In this document: one piece after another, positions 8,816-17,736 of the stretch | Layout of the letters: every line of letters begins with the position of its first letter | Position numbering within the stretch: the stretch's first letter is position 1 | NCBI RefSeq assembly: GCF_014235185.1 | Contig: NZ_CP060131.1 | Coordinates: 5,711,501-5,775,500, forward strand | Source: Pseudonocardia petroleophila | GTDB lineage: Bacteria > Actinomycetota > Actinomycetes > Mycobacteriales > Pseudonocardiaceae | Direction: 5' to 3' | DNA: 64,000 nucleotides | Position numbers and translations under genes: made by a program | Notes under the pieces: model-generated | What the model saw: the letters and a program-made list of their open reading frames with translations, nothing else | The model's database searches: none | Told to the model about the DNA's origin: nothing

Positions 8816-9226
8816 ATGGACGGTCTGCGCCCGGACCAGGTCGACGATGGCGAGCGTGGTGGCGCCACCGGCGTCGAGATGGCGCTGCTCTGGATCGTCC
8901 TGATCATGCTGATCCTCGCGGTGGTGCAGGTCGCGCTGATCTTCTACGCCGGACAGCTGGCACTGACCGGCGCCCAGGACGGACTACGGTCCGGGCGCGC
9001 CTACCTGTCGGAGTCAACCACCGCTGCCGCCCGGCGCGACGCGGAGGCATTCTTGGCCCGCGCCGGTGGCACCGTCCTCACCGACGTCGTCGTGTCCGCT
9101 TCGCTCGACGACAGCGGCGGGATCTTGCGCGTTCGGGTCACCGGGTCGGCTCTTTCCCTGGTGCCGGGCGTACCGGTCGCGATCAACCGGGAGGCGGTCG
9201 GTGGCGTGGAGAGAGCCACCCCATGA
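8816..9226 (+). CDS. TadE-like pseudopilin
   Basis: A 136-residue protein with the TadE pattern. ERGGATGVEMALL (residues 13-25) gives a Gly cleavage site with Glu five residues on, followed by a long hydrophobic helix (about 22-45) and a short extracellular domain. It is probably processed by the prepilin peptidase encoded at 13291. It starts 11 bases after the previous gene and overlaps the next by 4 bases. Confidence 0.75.
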   Translation: MDGLRPDQVDDGERGGATGVEMALLWIVLIMLILAVVQVALIFYAGQLALTGAQDGLRSGRAYLSESTTAAARRDAEAFLARAGGTVLTDVVVSASLDDSGGILRVRVTGSALSLVPGVPVAINREAVGGVERATP

Positions 9227-9663
9227 GGGCGCCGGTTCCAGGACAGTCAGGCGAGCGGGGAGGGAGCCCGTCCGTCGAAGCGGCCGTCCTCGTCGTCGCG
9301 CTCGGACTGCTCATCGCGTTCGCCGTCGCGGGCGGTCGCCTGGTGGCCGCAGAGGCGGCCACCGACCACGCGGCGCGCTCCGCCGCTCGGGTGGCATCAC
9401 TGCACCGGGAGCCGGGCGCGGCTGCCGCCGCAGCTCAATTGGCGGCGGAAAGCAGTCTCGCCGAACAAGGCCTGCACTGCGCCGATCTGCGGATCACGCT
9501 CGACACGGCGGGCTTCGCCGCGCCGCTCGGGACGCCCGCCTCTGTCACCGCGACGGTGCGATGCGACGTCGAGTGGTCCGACCTCGGCCTGCCCGGCGCC
9601 AGCACCCGGGTCATCGAGTCCACATCAGCCAGCCCGATCGATCGTTGGCGGGAGAGGGCATGA
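9223..9663 (+). CDS. TadE/TadF-like pseudopilin
   Basis: A 146-residue protein with ERGGSPSVEAAVLVV near residue 11, again a pseudopilin-type Gly/Glu pattern before a hydrophobic helix. The mature domain has a Cys pair (about residues 86 and 110). It overlaps both neighbours in ATGA junctions, so the three pseudopilin genes are translationally coupled. Confidence 0.7.
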   Translation: MRAPVPGQSGERGGSPSVEAAVLVVALGLLIAFAVAGGRLVAAEAATDHAARSAARVASLHREPGAAAAAAQLAAESSLAEQGLHCADLRITLDTAGFAAPLGTPASVTATVRCDVEWSDLGLPGASTRVIESTSASPIDRWRERA

Positions 9664-10103
9664 CGACGAACCACCAGGAGCGAGGCGGCCGGGAACGCGG
9701 AGGTGGCGCGGTCAGCGCACCGATGGCGATCGCCACACTCGCGCTGCTCGTCGCGATCGGGCTGGGCATCGACGGCGTGCGGGCGGCGCAGGGACTCGCG
9801 ACCGCCGACTCGGTCGCCGAGGAAGCCGCACGCGCCGCCGGCCAGGCTCTCGACATCGACCAGTTGCGTCGGGGCACGACCACGGTCGACCCTGTGGCGG
9901 CCGTCGCGGCGGCCCAGGCGCATCTTGCCGCCGCCGGCGTTGAAGGCACGGTCACGGTGGTCGGTCCGCTGCGCATCCGGGTCGAGGCGCGCGTCACACG
10001 CGCCACGGTCCTGCTGGGCCTGATCGGCCGCGACGAGATCACCAGCACCGGAGAGGCGGAGGCGCTGTTGGTCCCGGTCCTCCCGGAAGGAGGCGTGTCG
10101 TGA
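9660..10103 (+). CDS. TadG/TadE-like pilus-associated protein
   Basis: A 147-residue protein with one helix (about 22-40, MAIATLALLVAIGLGIDG) after an Arg/Gly-rich lead containing RGGGAVSAP. The VRAAQGLATADSVAEEAARAAGQALD stretch is typical of Tad-associated minor pseudopilins; quoted here in part, it spans residues 40-65. The role as minor pilus subunit is inferred from family and order. It overlaps the LysM-BTAD gene by 4 bases. Confidence 0.65.
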   Translation: MTTNHQERGGRERGGGAVSAPMAIATLALLVAIGLGIDGVRAAQGLATADSVAEEAARAAGQALDIDQLRRGTTTVDPVAAVAAAQAHLAAAGVEGTVTVVGPLRIRVEARVTRATVLLGLIGRDEITSTGEAEALLVPVLPEGGVS

Positions 10104-13100
10104 GGACTCTGTCCCGGGTCGGCGCCGCAGTGGCCGCGGCTTCGGTCACCATCGGCATCCTGTTCGGCGTCCCGACCGCGCTGTGGCTGCTGAGCAGCTC
10201 CTTGCTGGACGGCGGCCTTCCGGCGGGGACCTCGGTAATCGACATGCTCCTGGCGCCCGACGACGGCACCTTGCTGATCGGGTTCCTCACGGTGGTCGCG
10301 GCCGGAACGTGGTTGGTGCTGGCCATGTCGATTGTGATCGAGTTGACCGCCAGCTTGATCAACCGGCCTGCGCCACGCATCGACCTGCCCGGCTTCCGGC
10401 TCGGTCGCACCATCGCGGCTGCGCTGGTCGCCACGATGGTCGGCGCGGGCCCAGCGATGGCTACCCCCGTCACCTCGGCCGCAGGGTCGGTCCTGACCGT
10501 CGCTATGTCCGAACTCTCGGCCGCAGGTCCCGGTCGAGCCGCCGAGACAGAGCCGACGGGACCGGTGCACACCGTGGAACACCGCGACACGCTATGGCGG
10601 ATCGCGGAGACGAGCCTCGGCGACCCCCTGCGCTGGCGGGAGATCTACGACCTCAACGCTGGCCGGATCCAGGACGACGGCGGCCGCTTGACCGAAGCCT
10701 CCGGACTCGTCGTGGGATGGCGCCTCGTCCTGCCACCCGACGCCCGGGCAACCGTGCGAGTCGAGCCCGGTGACACGCTAACCGGAATCGCCGGTGAGCA
10801 CCTCGGCGATCCCAGCCGAACCGACGAGTTGTTCGCGGCCAACGTCTCCGTGCCGCAACCCGGTGGCGAAACGCTCGCCGACCCCGACCTGATCCGACCA
10901 GGGTGGACGCTCGTCCTTCCCGACCGCGCACCGTCGCCGGAACCCCGACCCAATGACGAAGGCGCGCTACCCGACGACAGGGCCGAGGAAGCATCCCCGA
11001 CGGGAGCCCTACCCGAACTACCCGAACCTGAGCCGTCGCAGCCTCCCGAGCTCCCATCGACCGGCTCGCCGACGTCTGACCCGGCACGGCCGGCGACCAT
11101 GCCCGTCGAGGAACCAACCGGATCGGCGGTCACCCCAGGCGACGCCGGCGCGCAGGACGACGACTCGGGCCCGGCCCTCACGGTCGCATCACTCGGCGTG
11201 TCCGCGCTCGTCGCGAGCGGCGTCCTGGCGTCGCTCGTCGTTCGCCGCCGCCGGCAGCAACGACTCCGCCCACTCCGACACCGGATAGCCATGCCCGCGG
11301 ACGACGACGGGCGGGTGGAACGGTCGCTGCACGCACCCCACCCTCACGACGGGGCGGCCAGCACCGCGCGGCTCCTGGACCTGGCCCTGCGCTCGCTCGC
11401 ACACCCCGACCGGGAGACGACCGACGGCACACCCATTCCGGTTCTGCTCTCGGCGCGGTTGACCTCCTCGGACACCGTGCTCACGACCTCCCCCGAGACC
11501 CGGCTACCACCACCGTTCACGGAGGTCGAACCGGACGGTGGGGTGTGGGGACTCGATCCCGACGACCCGCTGCCGGTTCCCGACGCGGAGGCCGCCGGGT
11601 GCTGTGCCCCGTTCCCGGTGCTGGTGTCGATCGCCACCGACGTCGACCGCACCCTCATGATCGACCTCGAACAGCGCGGAGTTCTGCGGATCGGCGGTGA
11701 CCGGGCGCGCTGCATCGCGCTACTGCGCCATCTCGCCGCCGAGCTCGCTACAAGCAGCACGGCGGAAGACGTCGAGGTTCTGCTCGTCGGCCTCGGCGAG
11801 GAACTGATTTCCCTCAACCCGGATCGTCTGGGTGCTGCGCCCGACCTCGACACCGCGCTGGTGGAGACCGAACGCCGAGCCTCGACCACTCGCGGCGCGC
11901 TGGACCAATGGCAGATCGAGACGGTCGTGGAAGGGCGGCTGCGCGACCTGGCCTCCGACTCCTGGCTGCCCACGGTGCTGCTCTCCGCAGCGGAACCCGA
12001 CGACGAACACCGTGCCCGGCTGGAGGCCCTGACGGCCGAACATCGCCGGAGCGCGACCGCGGTGGTCGTCATCGACACCGCCCACGCGGACCTGCGAGTC
12101 GGCGACGACGGGCTGCTCGACCTGCCGGACGTCACCGACGGGCCGTGGGAGGTCGCGCGGCTCACCGAGAACGCCGGCACTCACCTCGCGGCCATTCTGG
12201 GGGCCACCAGCGCGCCAGCGGTTCCCGTTGGTGCGGCATCGTCCGCCGAACCGTGGGCTGCGGACATGAATGAGGACGGCTCCCTCGCGACCGGAGATCC
12301 CGTCCCGCGGGATCCGCTCGCGGATGGCAGACCCGACCCGGGCGGCGCGAGGGAGGTGGACGAGGAACCGGACCTGCCGCGGCCGCAGCGGTCCGCCGGG
12401 TCCGCAGCCGGGTCGACGGCCGTCCGGCGGCTCGCCATCGTCGACCACCAGGAGCCCGGCCTGGACGACGATCTCACTGCCTGGCTCGACGCCGGCCCGC
12501 CGGCCAAACCGATGATCGCGATTCTCGGCGAGCCCACCATCACCGCGCCCGGTCCGACGCCAGGCACACGCAGGACCTGGTTCGCCGAAGTTCTGGTGTA
12601 CCTGAGCCTGCACCCGGCCGGGGTGACCTCGGCGAAGGCCGCCACCGACCTGTGGCCCGACGGACGCCGGATCAGCCCGGCCACCCTCCGGCACGCGCTC
12701 TACGGGGCCCGCAAGTGGGCCGGCCAGGGCCTGAACGGCGACCCGGACGCGTTTTTCGTCAGCGACATGCAAAACGACAACTGCTACCGACTTCGCGGCT
12801 ATCAGTTGGACTGGGACCTGTTCCGGCGGCTGCGCAAGCGCGGCCAAGCCCGCAACGAGGCCGGCCATCCCGGCGCGATCACCGACTACGAGGCGGCTCT
12901 GAACCTCGTGCGGGAACCCGTGTTCAGCTCGTTGCGACCCGGTGGGTACGGCTGGCTCAACAACCACGATCAGCGCCACGACCTGCAGATACCGGGCTTC
13001 ATCGTCGACGCCGCGCACGAGCTCGTCGACATCGCCCTCGCCGCCGGCGACACCGCATTGGCCCGCTGGGCCGCCGAGCGCGCGCGCATGATCGATATCG

Positions 13101-13294
13101 ATGTCGCCTTCGACCGGCCGCTGACCGATCTCATGCGCATCGCGCACGCTGAGGACAACCGATCGGAGCTCGAGCTCTACGCCGCGGTTCTGCTCGACGC
13201 TCGCGGCTTCGACGTACCGGAGGAACTCTCGCCGGACAGCTTCGCGGTGCTCAACGACCTGATGCCCGCCGGTCCGCGCCGTCCGCGGCCGTGA
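10100..13294 (+). CDS. Membrane LysM protein with C-terminal BTAD-type domain
   Basis: A 1064-residue multidomain protein. There are about three N-terminal membrane helices (residues 10-33, 60-85, 105-125). Two LysM wall-binding domains follow (about 155-215, with HTVEHRDTLWRIAE; about 219-275, with VEPGDTLTGIAGEHLGD), then a Pro/Glu-rich spacer (280-350) and another helix (362-383) with VRRRRQQ. A long cytosolic part ends in a winged-helix/TPR BTAD-like module (about 820-1060), seen in SARP regulators. This layout suggests a wall-contact sensor or scaffold reaching the cytoplasm. GTG 10100 follows GGAAGGAGG. It overlaps both neighbours, placing it inside the pilus operon. Confidence 0.8.
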   Translation: MRTLSRVGAAVAAASVTIGILFGVPTALWLLSSSLLDGGLPAGTSVIDMLLAPDDGTLLIGFLTVVAAGTWLVLAMSIVIELTASLINRPAPRIDLPGFRLGRTIAAALVATMVGAGPAMATPVTSAAGSVLTVAMSELSAAGPGRAAETEPTGPVHTVEHRDTLWRIAETSLGDPLRWREIYDLNAGRIQDDGGRLTEASGLVVGWRLVLPPDARATVRVEPGDTLTGIAGEHLGDPSRTDELFAANVSVPQPGGETLADPDLIRPGWTLVLPDRAPSPEPRPNDEGALPDDRAEEASPTGALPELPEPEPSQPPELPSTGSPTSDPARPATMPVEEPTGSAVTPGDAGAQDDDSGPALTVASLGVSALVASGVLASLVVRRRRQQRLRPLRHRIAMPADDDGRVERSLHAPHPHDGAASTARLLDLALRSLAHPDRETTDGTPIPVLLSARLTSSDTVLTTSPETRLPPPFTEVEPDGGVWGLDPDDPLPVPDAEAAGCCAPFPVLVSIATDVDRTLMIDLEQRGVLRIGGDRARCIALLRHLAAELATSSTAEDVEVLLVGLGEELISLNPDRLGAAPDLDTALVETERRASTTRGALDQWQIETVVEGRLRDLASDSWLPTVLLSAAEPDDEHRARLEALTAEHRRSATAVVVIDTAHADLRVGDDGLLDLPDVTDGPWEVARLTENAGTHLAAILGATSAPAVPVGAASSAEPWAADMNEDGSLATGDPVPRDPLADGRPDPGGAREVDEEPDLPRPQRSAGSAAGSTAVRRLAIVDHQEPGLDDDLTAWLDAGPPAKPMIAILGEPTITAPGPTPGTRRTWFAEVLVYLSLHPAGVTSAKAATDLWPDGRRISPATLRHALYGARKWAGQGLNGDPDAFFVSDMQNDNCYRLRGYQLDWDLFRRLRKRGQARNEAGHPGAITDYEAALNLVREPVFSSLRPGGYGWLNNHDQRHDLQIPGFIVDAAHELVDIALAAGDTALARWAAERARMIDIDVAFDRPLTDLMRIAHAEDNRSELELYAAVLLDARGFDVPEELSPDSFAVLNDLMPAGPRRPRP

Positions 13295-13890
13295 GCGGCA
13301 TCGCGAACGCGGCTCTGGTCGCTGTACTCGCCGGACCGACGGTGCTGCTGATCGCCCGGCACACAGTGACAATCGCCATCCGACTCCGGCCGATCGCGGT
13401 CACTGCCATCTCCGCGATGGCTGGGCTAATGGTCGGTGTGGTCCTGGCACTCCCCCCAGAGCACGCGATCCTGCTGCTGCCGCTTGCCGTGCTGGGGTGT
13501 GCCGCGGCGGTGGTGGACGCCCACGAGGGGCGGCTGCCCGACGTTCTCACCTGGCCCCTGCTCGTCGTGACGCTACTTGCCGGGATTGTCACCGCCAAGG
13601 GGAGCGGCGCAGTCGGCGCCACCGTGCTCAGCGTGCTGGCCGGCGGGTGCGTCGCAGTCGTGATGAAGGCGGCGGTCAGCACGGCGTTCGGGTGGGGCGA
13701 CGCCAAGCTCGTCCCGACGCTTGCCGTCGTGCTGGTCCGGCACGACGCGATCGTCGCCGGCATCGTGTCGATGTCGGTGCTCGTCGCGGTCACCGCGTTC
13801 ATCGTCGGCATCCGGGCGGCCGACCGCTCCGCGCTGGTGCCCTATGGTCCGGCGATGGTCGTCGGGACGGTGGGCGCCGCGGCGCTCTGA
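13291..13890 (+). CDS. Prepilin peptidase (A24 family)
   Basis: A 199-residue multi-TM aspartic peptidase that would cleave the pilin leaders of this operon at the membrane. The first catalytic Asp lies in AVVDAHEGRLPDVLTWP (near residue 72) and the second in the GWGDAKL box (near residue 131), matching the D…GxGD signature. GTG 13291 overlaps the preceding stop. The 3' end overlaps the convergent unknown gene by 49 bases. No N-methylation domain is present, as in TadV/CpaA. Confidence 0.85.
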   Translation: MSGIANAALVAVLAGPTVLLIARHTVTIAIRLRPIAVTAISAMAGLMVGVVLALPPEHAILLLPLAVLGCAAAVVDAHEGRLPDVLTWPLLVVTLLAGIVTAKGSGAVGATVLSVLAGGCVAVVMKAAVSTAFGWGDAKLVPTLAVVLVRHDAIVAGIVSMSVLVAVTAFIVGIRAADRSALVPYGPAMVVGTVGAAAL

Positions 13891-14642
13891 CCGGGCGGCC
13901 GGTGGATACCCGGTGCGCGCCCGTTCACTTTGGGGGCGGCCGGGCGGCGGGGCCGGGCCACGCGACGGGGTGCGGGGTCGGAGGGTGTCGCGGGTGGGGT
14001 GACGACGGCCGGGGCGTCAAGATCGACACCGGCGAAGCGGCCGCGGATGGCCGCGTCCGTCCGCCGGTCGTGGCCGCGCAGGTTGCGCGCCACGGCACGG
14101 TCGTCGTCCCGAATGGGATCCAGGTGTTCCACGAACGCGGCCAGGTCGACCTGCTGGGGAAGGGTCGGGACGCGCTGCGGGTCCCGCGTGACCGCCCACG
14201 GGGCCAGCTCGCTGGACGGCCGGGTGAGGAAATGCGCGTGTAGTGCATCGGCGATGTCTCTCGACTCGGCTCTGGCGCCGACGGCGCCGAGACCCGGAAC
14301 GTGCCCGACGACCGCGAACCCGGTCTGACCCGTACCCGCCAGCGCGACGACGTCCGCGGATCGCGGCCCGGTGGCGAGCAGCTGTTGCGCCGCGGTGAAG
14401 GTGTCCGTGTCCAGGGTGCGAGGCAGATCGCGCTCCGGGATCGACCTGCCGGTGGCGTTGCCCAGCGCGGTGGCCGCCCCAGCGATGTCGCGCACCGCTT
14501 CCGCTCGCGCCGCGCGCCCGTCGCGACCCCGACCGGACCGGTGGTGCCGGCCGAGCCGCTCAGCGATGTAGGTCGCGATGTGCGCGAGCTGGTAGGTCTC
14601 ATAGCTCCCCAGCGCCATCAACGGGTAGTCCGGCGCCGTCAC
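13842..14642 (-). CDS. Unknown protein of the mobilization block
   Basis: A 266-residue protein, last gene of the minus-strand mobilization operon. It has a mixed helical N-terminal 200 residues and a Pro/Arg-rich C-terminal tail that is probably disordered. No recognised catalytic motif. GTG 14642 overlaps the upstream gene's stop and follows GGGAGGG. Association with relaxase suggests an accessory DNA-transfer role, by context only. Confidence 0.6.
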   Translation of the reverse strand: MTAPDYPLMALGSYETYQLAHIATYIAERLGRHHRSGRGRDGRAARAEAVRDIAGAATALGNATGRSIPERDLPRTLDTDTFTAAQQLLATGPRSADVVALAGTGQTGFAVVGHVPGLGAVGARAESRDIADALHAHFLTRPSSELAPWAVTRDPQRVPTLPQQVDLAAFVEHLDPIRDDDRAVARNLRGHDRRTDAAIRGRFAGVDLDAPAVVTPPATPSDPAPRRVARPRRPAAPKVNGRAPGIHRPPGQSAAAPTVPTTIAGP

Positions 14643-15247
14643 ATCGCCCTCCCGATCGCCGTCCGGGCCACGGGATGCGCCCGCGCCGGCGGGGTCGACC
14701 TCGGCGAGACAGTCACCGGCTTGACCGCAACATGGTTGGGGGTGGCGAACAACCGAGCCGCCGTGCGGGCGGCCTGATCGCAGGCACGCTCTTCCGGAGT
14801 CGGCGGGAACGCCGTCGCGGCCAGATTGTCGGCGCGCCGGAACGCTGCCATGGCCGAGCGAAGCGCAGCATGGTCACGCACGTCGAAACCGATCCGGCCG
14901 AGCGTGACCCACAGGCTGGTCCTACGGCCGGGCGCCTGGTCCAATCGGGCCCCGGCCGGTGGAGATTCCGCTGCTTCCATCATCACCGCCGGCTCAGCGA
15001 CACCAGCAACGGGCATCACCCGCGTCGGATCCGACCGGACCGGCAACGACCTAGCCTGCTGGGCGCCGGACTGCCACGCCCGATGGAAACAGCTGGCGGT
15101 CTCCGCATCATGGATGTAGATCAAGGACCCGCCGACGCGCACGCTGATCGCGGCGCCGTCGGTGCCCGGCCGGTGGGCCACGACCGCGACGTCCTGCGGG
15201 CCTACCAGCGAGACGACGACCTTGATCGCCTGGCCGCTGCCTGACAT
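14639..15247 (-). CDS. Unknown protein downstream of relaxase
   Basis: A 202-residue product from ATG 15247, which has a GGAGGTGG ribosome site eight bases upstream; GTG 15265 would extend it by six residues into that site. An N-terminal beta-rich segment (KVVVSLVGPQDVAVVAH) is followed by a conserved-looking RAWQSGAQQARSLP helix and a variable basic tail. Family unknown. It lies between relaxase and the 266-residue gene and is probably co-expressed with them. Confidence 0.6.
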   Translation of the reverse strand: MSGSGQAIKVVVSLVGPQDVAVVAHRPGTDGAAISVRVGGSLIYIHDAETASCFHRAWQSGAQQARSLPVRSDPTRVMPVAGVAEPAVMMEAAESPPAGARLDQAPGRRTSLWVTLGRIGFDVRDHAALRSAMAAFRRADNLAATAFPPTPEERACDQAARTAARLFATPNHVAVKPVTVSPRSTPPARAHPVARTAIGRAM

Positions 15248-15307
15248 TTGCGCCACCACCTCCACCTGTTCGCCATCGGCTCGCGGAGACCCGACCCGGC
15301 GGCCGGA

Positions 15308-16750
15308 TCAACCGCGCGGCATCGTGGAGGATCGCCGCGCCGCGCGGTCGAGGCGTGGTTCGACGCGTGGTCGACGCGCTGCGAATCCGTGGTCGACCAG
15401 GTCAGCGTCACCTGCACCCGGGGTGGTGCGGTTCGCCGCCCACCCGTCCAGTGCGTCCGCCGCCGTAGAGGCCGCGGCCGCCTGATGTGGCCGGCCGCCG
15501 TCCTGTTGCCAGGCGGCGATCTCACGAACGAGCGCCGAAAGCGCCACGACCAGAGCAACCGCGGCCGCCCCCGGCTCGTCACGGACGCCGAGCATCCGGC
15601 GCTGCCGCACGAGCTGGCGCGCCACCCGCCGCAACCCGGCCGCCCGCGCACCCTCCCGGCTGCGAACGCCCCGCGGTGGGCGCGCGGCACGATCAAAGGT
15701 CTCGGCCGCTGCGCCCAGCTCGTCGGACCAGAGACCGACGGCCGACAACACCGGGAACGTAGCCTGGGCGATGCCCTGCGCATCGACCTCAGCCCCGCCC
15801 TGCCGGACCGAGCCGACCACCGCGCGGGCCGCATCGACGCGCCGTCGCGCGGCCGGCAGCGGGGCCGCCACATCCGAACCCCGCCCCGCCGACTCCCACG
15901 CGCGCAGCAGCCGCGGCAACGACAGATCGGCCGCCAACTTGCTGCCGCTGTAGAAGACCGGTTCGCCGGAGGCGCTGACGTCCCCGGGCCGGGCGACCTT
16001 GTAGCCCAGCGGGTCACCGGACGGTGCTCGTCGCACCTCGACGAGGTAGCCGGTAGCGCGCAGCGCGGCGACGAACCCGGCGAGACCCTCGGCCCCGACC
16101 GCCGCCGTACGGACCGACCTGGTCAGCTCGAGCCGTGCGGGCAACCGCCCCTGCCGGCTGGCCTTCTCGATCTCTCCCCGCTGCGGAGCCTTCGCCGCCG
16201 TCCCGTCCGCGGGCGCCGTCACGGTCAGCCCCAACCGCCGCTCGACCCCACGCGCCGCCTCGCGAAGCCGCGGATAGTCGTGCGCGGGCCAGATGCGCCG
16301 GCCCGTGTCCTGCCGCACCAGAACCACCGCGATGTGAATGTGATCATCGGCATGCCGGATGGCCACCCACCGAGGCCCACCCGCGTCATCCCGTGCCGCC
16401 ACGCCGGCACCGTCGAGCAGATCCCGCGCGACCTCTGCCCACTCGGCGTCCGACAGCACCCGGTCACCGCCCGCCACGCGCGCCGAGCAGTGCCACACAT
16501 ACCCGCGCTTACCCTCGTCATCGTGCTCAGGCAAACCAGCCGCCACCGCGGGAGCGCGCAGCGCCCGGATCAGCGGCCCAAGATCCCTGTCGAACTCACC
16601 ACCGGCCACCTGCGGGGGCTGCCACGCCCCGTCCCGCCCGTCCCAGCTCGCGACGACCCGCGGCCGTACGTGCTCCTGCGCGCGGCCCCGCCCCATCAGG
16701 TAGGCGATCAGACCGCCGACCTTCCAGCCGCGCACCACCTTCGTGATCAT
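15308..16750 (-). CDS. Relaxase/mobilization nuclease
   Basis: A 480-residue relaxase that would nick oriT and bind the 5' end for transfer. An N-terminal catalytic Tyr (Y17, in GLIAYLMG) and the HxDxHxH-type metal motif HADDHIHIAV (H133, H137, H139) match the Relaxase (PF03432-like) fold. The C-terminal 250 residues are Arg/Ala-rich. The ATG at 16750 overlaps the MobC-like gene stop in an ATGA, a classic mobC-relaxase pair. No coupling protein gene is in the window, so the element looks mobilizable rather than self-transmissible within what can be seen. Confidence 0.9.
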   Translation of the reverse strand: MITKVVRGWKVGGLIAYLMGRGRAQEHVRPRVVASWDGRDGAWQPPQVAGGEFDRDLGPLIRALRAPAVAAGLPEHDDEGKRGYVWHCSARVAGGDRVLSDAEWAEVARDLLDGAGVAARDDAGGPRWVAIRHADDHIHIAVVLVRQDTGRRIWPAHDYPRLREAARGVERRLGLTVTAPADGTAAKAPQRGEIEKASRQGRLPARLELTRSVRTAAVGAEGLAGFVAALRATGYLVEVRRAPSGDPLGYKVARPGDVSASGEPVFYSGSKLAADLSLPRLLRAWESAGRGSDVAAPLPAARRRVDAARAVVGSVRQGGAEVDAQGIAQATFPVLSAVGLWSDELGAAAETFDRAARPPRGVRSREGARAAGLRRVARQLVRQRRMLGVRDEPGAAAVALVVALSALVREIAAWQQDGGRPHQAAAASTAADALDGWAANRTTPGAGDADLVDHGFAARRPRVEPRLDRAARRSSTMPRG

Positions 16751-17127
16751 CGACGTGCTCGATCGCTCGCGGCGACTACCGCATCGATGGCGGCGTCAAG
16801 CCGCACAAGCATCTCCGCGACGTCCTCGGGCCGGGTGCAGGTGGACCTCGCGGCGCGCTCGATCGCGACCACATCCGCGTGCAGCCGCACCAGATCCAGC
16901 AGACCGACCGAATTGTCTGCACCGCGCGTCGCGACGCCGAGCACCGACTCACCGATCCACGCGCCAACGGCCAGACCTGCCCCCGCGGCACGGTCCCGGA
17001 CCAGGACCAGCTCCGCATCGGAGAACCGCACCACGACCTGACGCCGCCGACGACTCTCGGCCCGCAGCCGACGACGCGCCGACCCAGGACCATCCCCAAC
17101 GCCCTCCATGGCCGCCGATGGCACCAT
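16747..17127 (-). CDS. MobC-like accessory mobilization protein
   Basis: A 126-residue basic protein. RRRQVVVRFSDAELVLVRDRA (residues 27-47; quoted in part as VVVRFSDAELVLV) is the beta-strand plus helix start typical of ribbon-helix-helix MobC proteins, and a helical C terminus follows. Such proteins bind oriT and help the relaxase nick. It is first in the mobilization operon; the relaxase start overlaps its stop. ATG 17109 is a possible later start. Confidence 0.75.
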   Translation of the reverse strand: MVPSAAMEGVGDGPGSARRRLRAESRRRRQVVVRFSDAELVLVRDRAAGAGLAVGAWIGESVLGVATRGADNSVGLLDLVRLHADVVAIERAARSTCTRPEDVAEMLVRLDAAIDAVVAASDRARR

Positions 17128-17204
17128 CCGGGCGCTGCGGCAGCGTGGTCACCGGCGCGACCGGCACACTCACATGCGTAGTCGAGCCCGCTCGATCAGC
17201 AGGT

Positions 17205-17223
17205 GCACCGCTTGGTGCGGTGC
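17205..17223. repeat. 7-bp inverted repeat, possible oriT hairpin
   Basis: GCACCGC (17205-17211) and GCGGTGC (17217-17223) flank TTGGT. It lies 78 bases upstream of mobC. Relaxase targets often have such a hairpin next to the nick. No nic sequence could be recognised. Confidence 0.3.
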
Positions 17224-17262
17224 GCGGCAGCGCCGACCAAGGAACGCCCCCGTTCCGCGGTG

Positions 17263-17279
17263 ACCACGCATCGACCACG
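17263..17279. repeat. Two ACCACG units, 11-bp period
   Basis: ACCACG at 17263 and 17274, the same motif and spacing as at 2542-2596. It sits about 136 bases upstream of mobC and could be a shared regulator site. Confidence 0.4.
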
Positions 17280-17736
17280 CCGTCGAAGACTCGCAAGGGC
17301 GATATCTCGCTGCCCGTAAAGTAGAGGGGTTCCGGTTCCATGGCCCCGCTCGAGTCAGGTAAGTCCTGGCACCAGGACTCCACGGCAGCGTCATGTCATC
17401 GTCAGTCAGTGGCAGAAGCGCTCTACATGCGCCCAGAGAGGGGGCAAGTGATGCGGGGACTGGCGCCTCACATGGCCGCCAAGCTTCGGAGGGGCGAAGA
17501 CGAACTAGTGGCTCCCGGACGACCTGCAGCACTTCTCGCGGACCCGTGCGGCCTCCACTGGAGGAGCGCGGGAGTTCAGCCCGGCTCCCAAGAACCAGCG
17601 ACTCACCGACCATCGATCGTGTAGTACCACGTAGCCGGACTGCACATGCGTGTCGAACTGCAGCTCCCACGATTGAGCGTGCACGGCGGGTCTCCCTTGC
17701 GCTCACCAGCGTCAGTCCACTGGACTGTTGGCGCGG

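Larger units (their letters stand above)
17128..17736 (-). other. Gene-free stretch upstream of mobC; candidate oriT region
   Basis: No convincing gene. An inverted repeat lies at 17205-17223 (GCACCGC, TTGGT, GCGGTGC), and two ACCACG units 11 bases apart at 17263-17279. Both are upstream of mobC-relaxase, the usual place for oriT and its regulator sites. The right part is the region downstream of qatD and contains only short overlapping frames with no protein-like pattern. Confidence 0.35.

Noticed and set aside
12961..12985. ACCACG…GCCACG pair inside the LysM-BTAD gene
   Set aside because: Spacing is 12, not 11, and it is coding; used as a caution about chance hits.
17170..17706. 178-residue minus-strand frame upstream of mobC
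   Set aside because: Arg/Ser/Pro-rich composition without protein-like pattern; no ribosome site.
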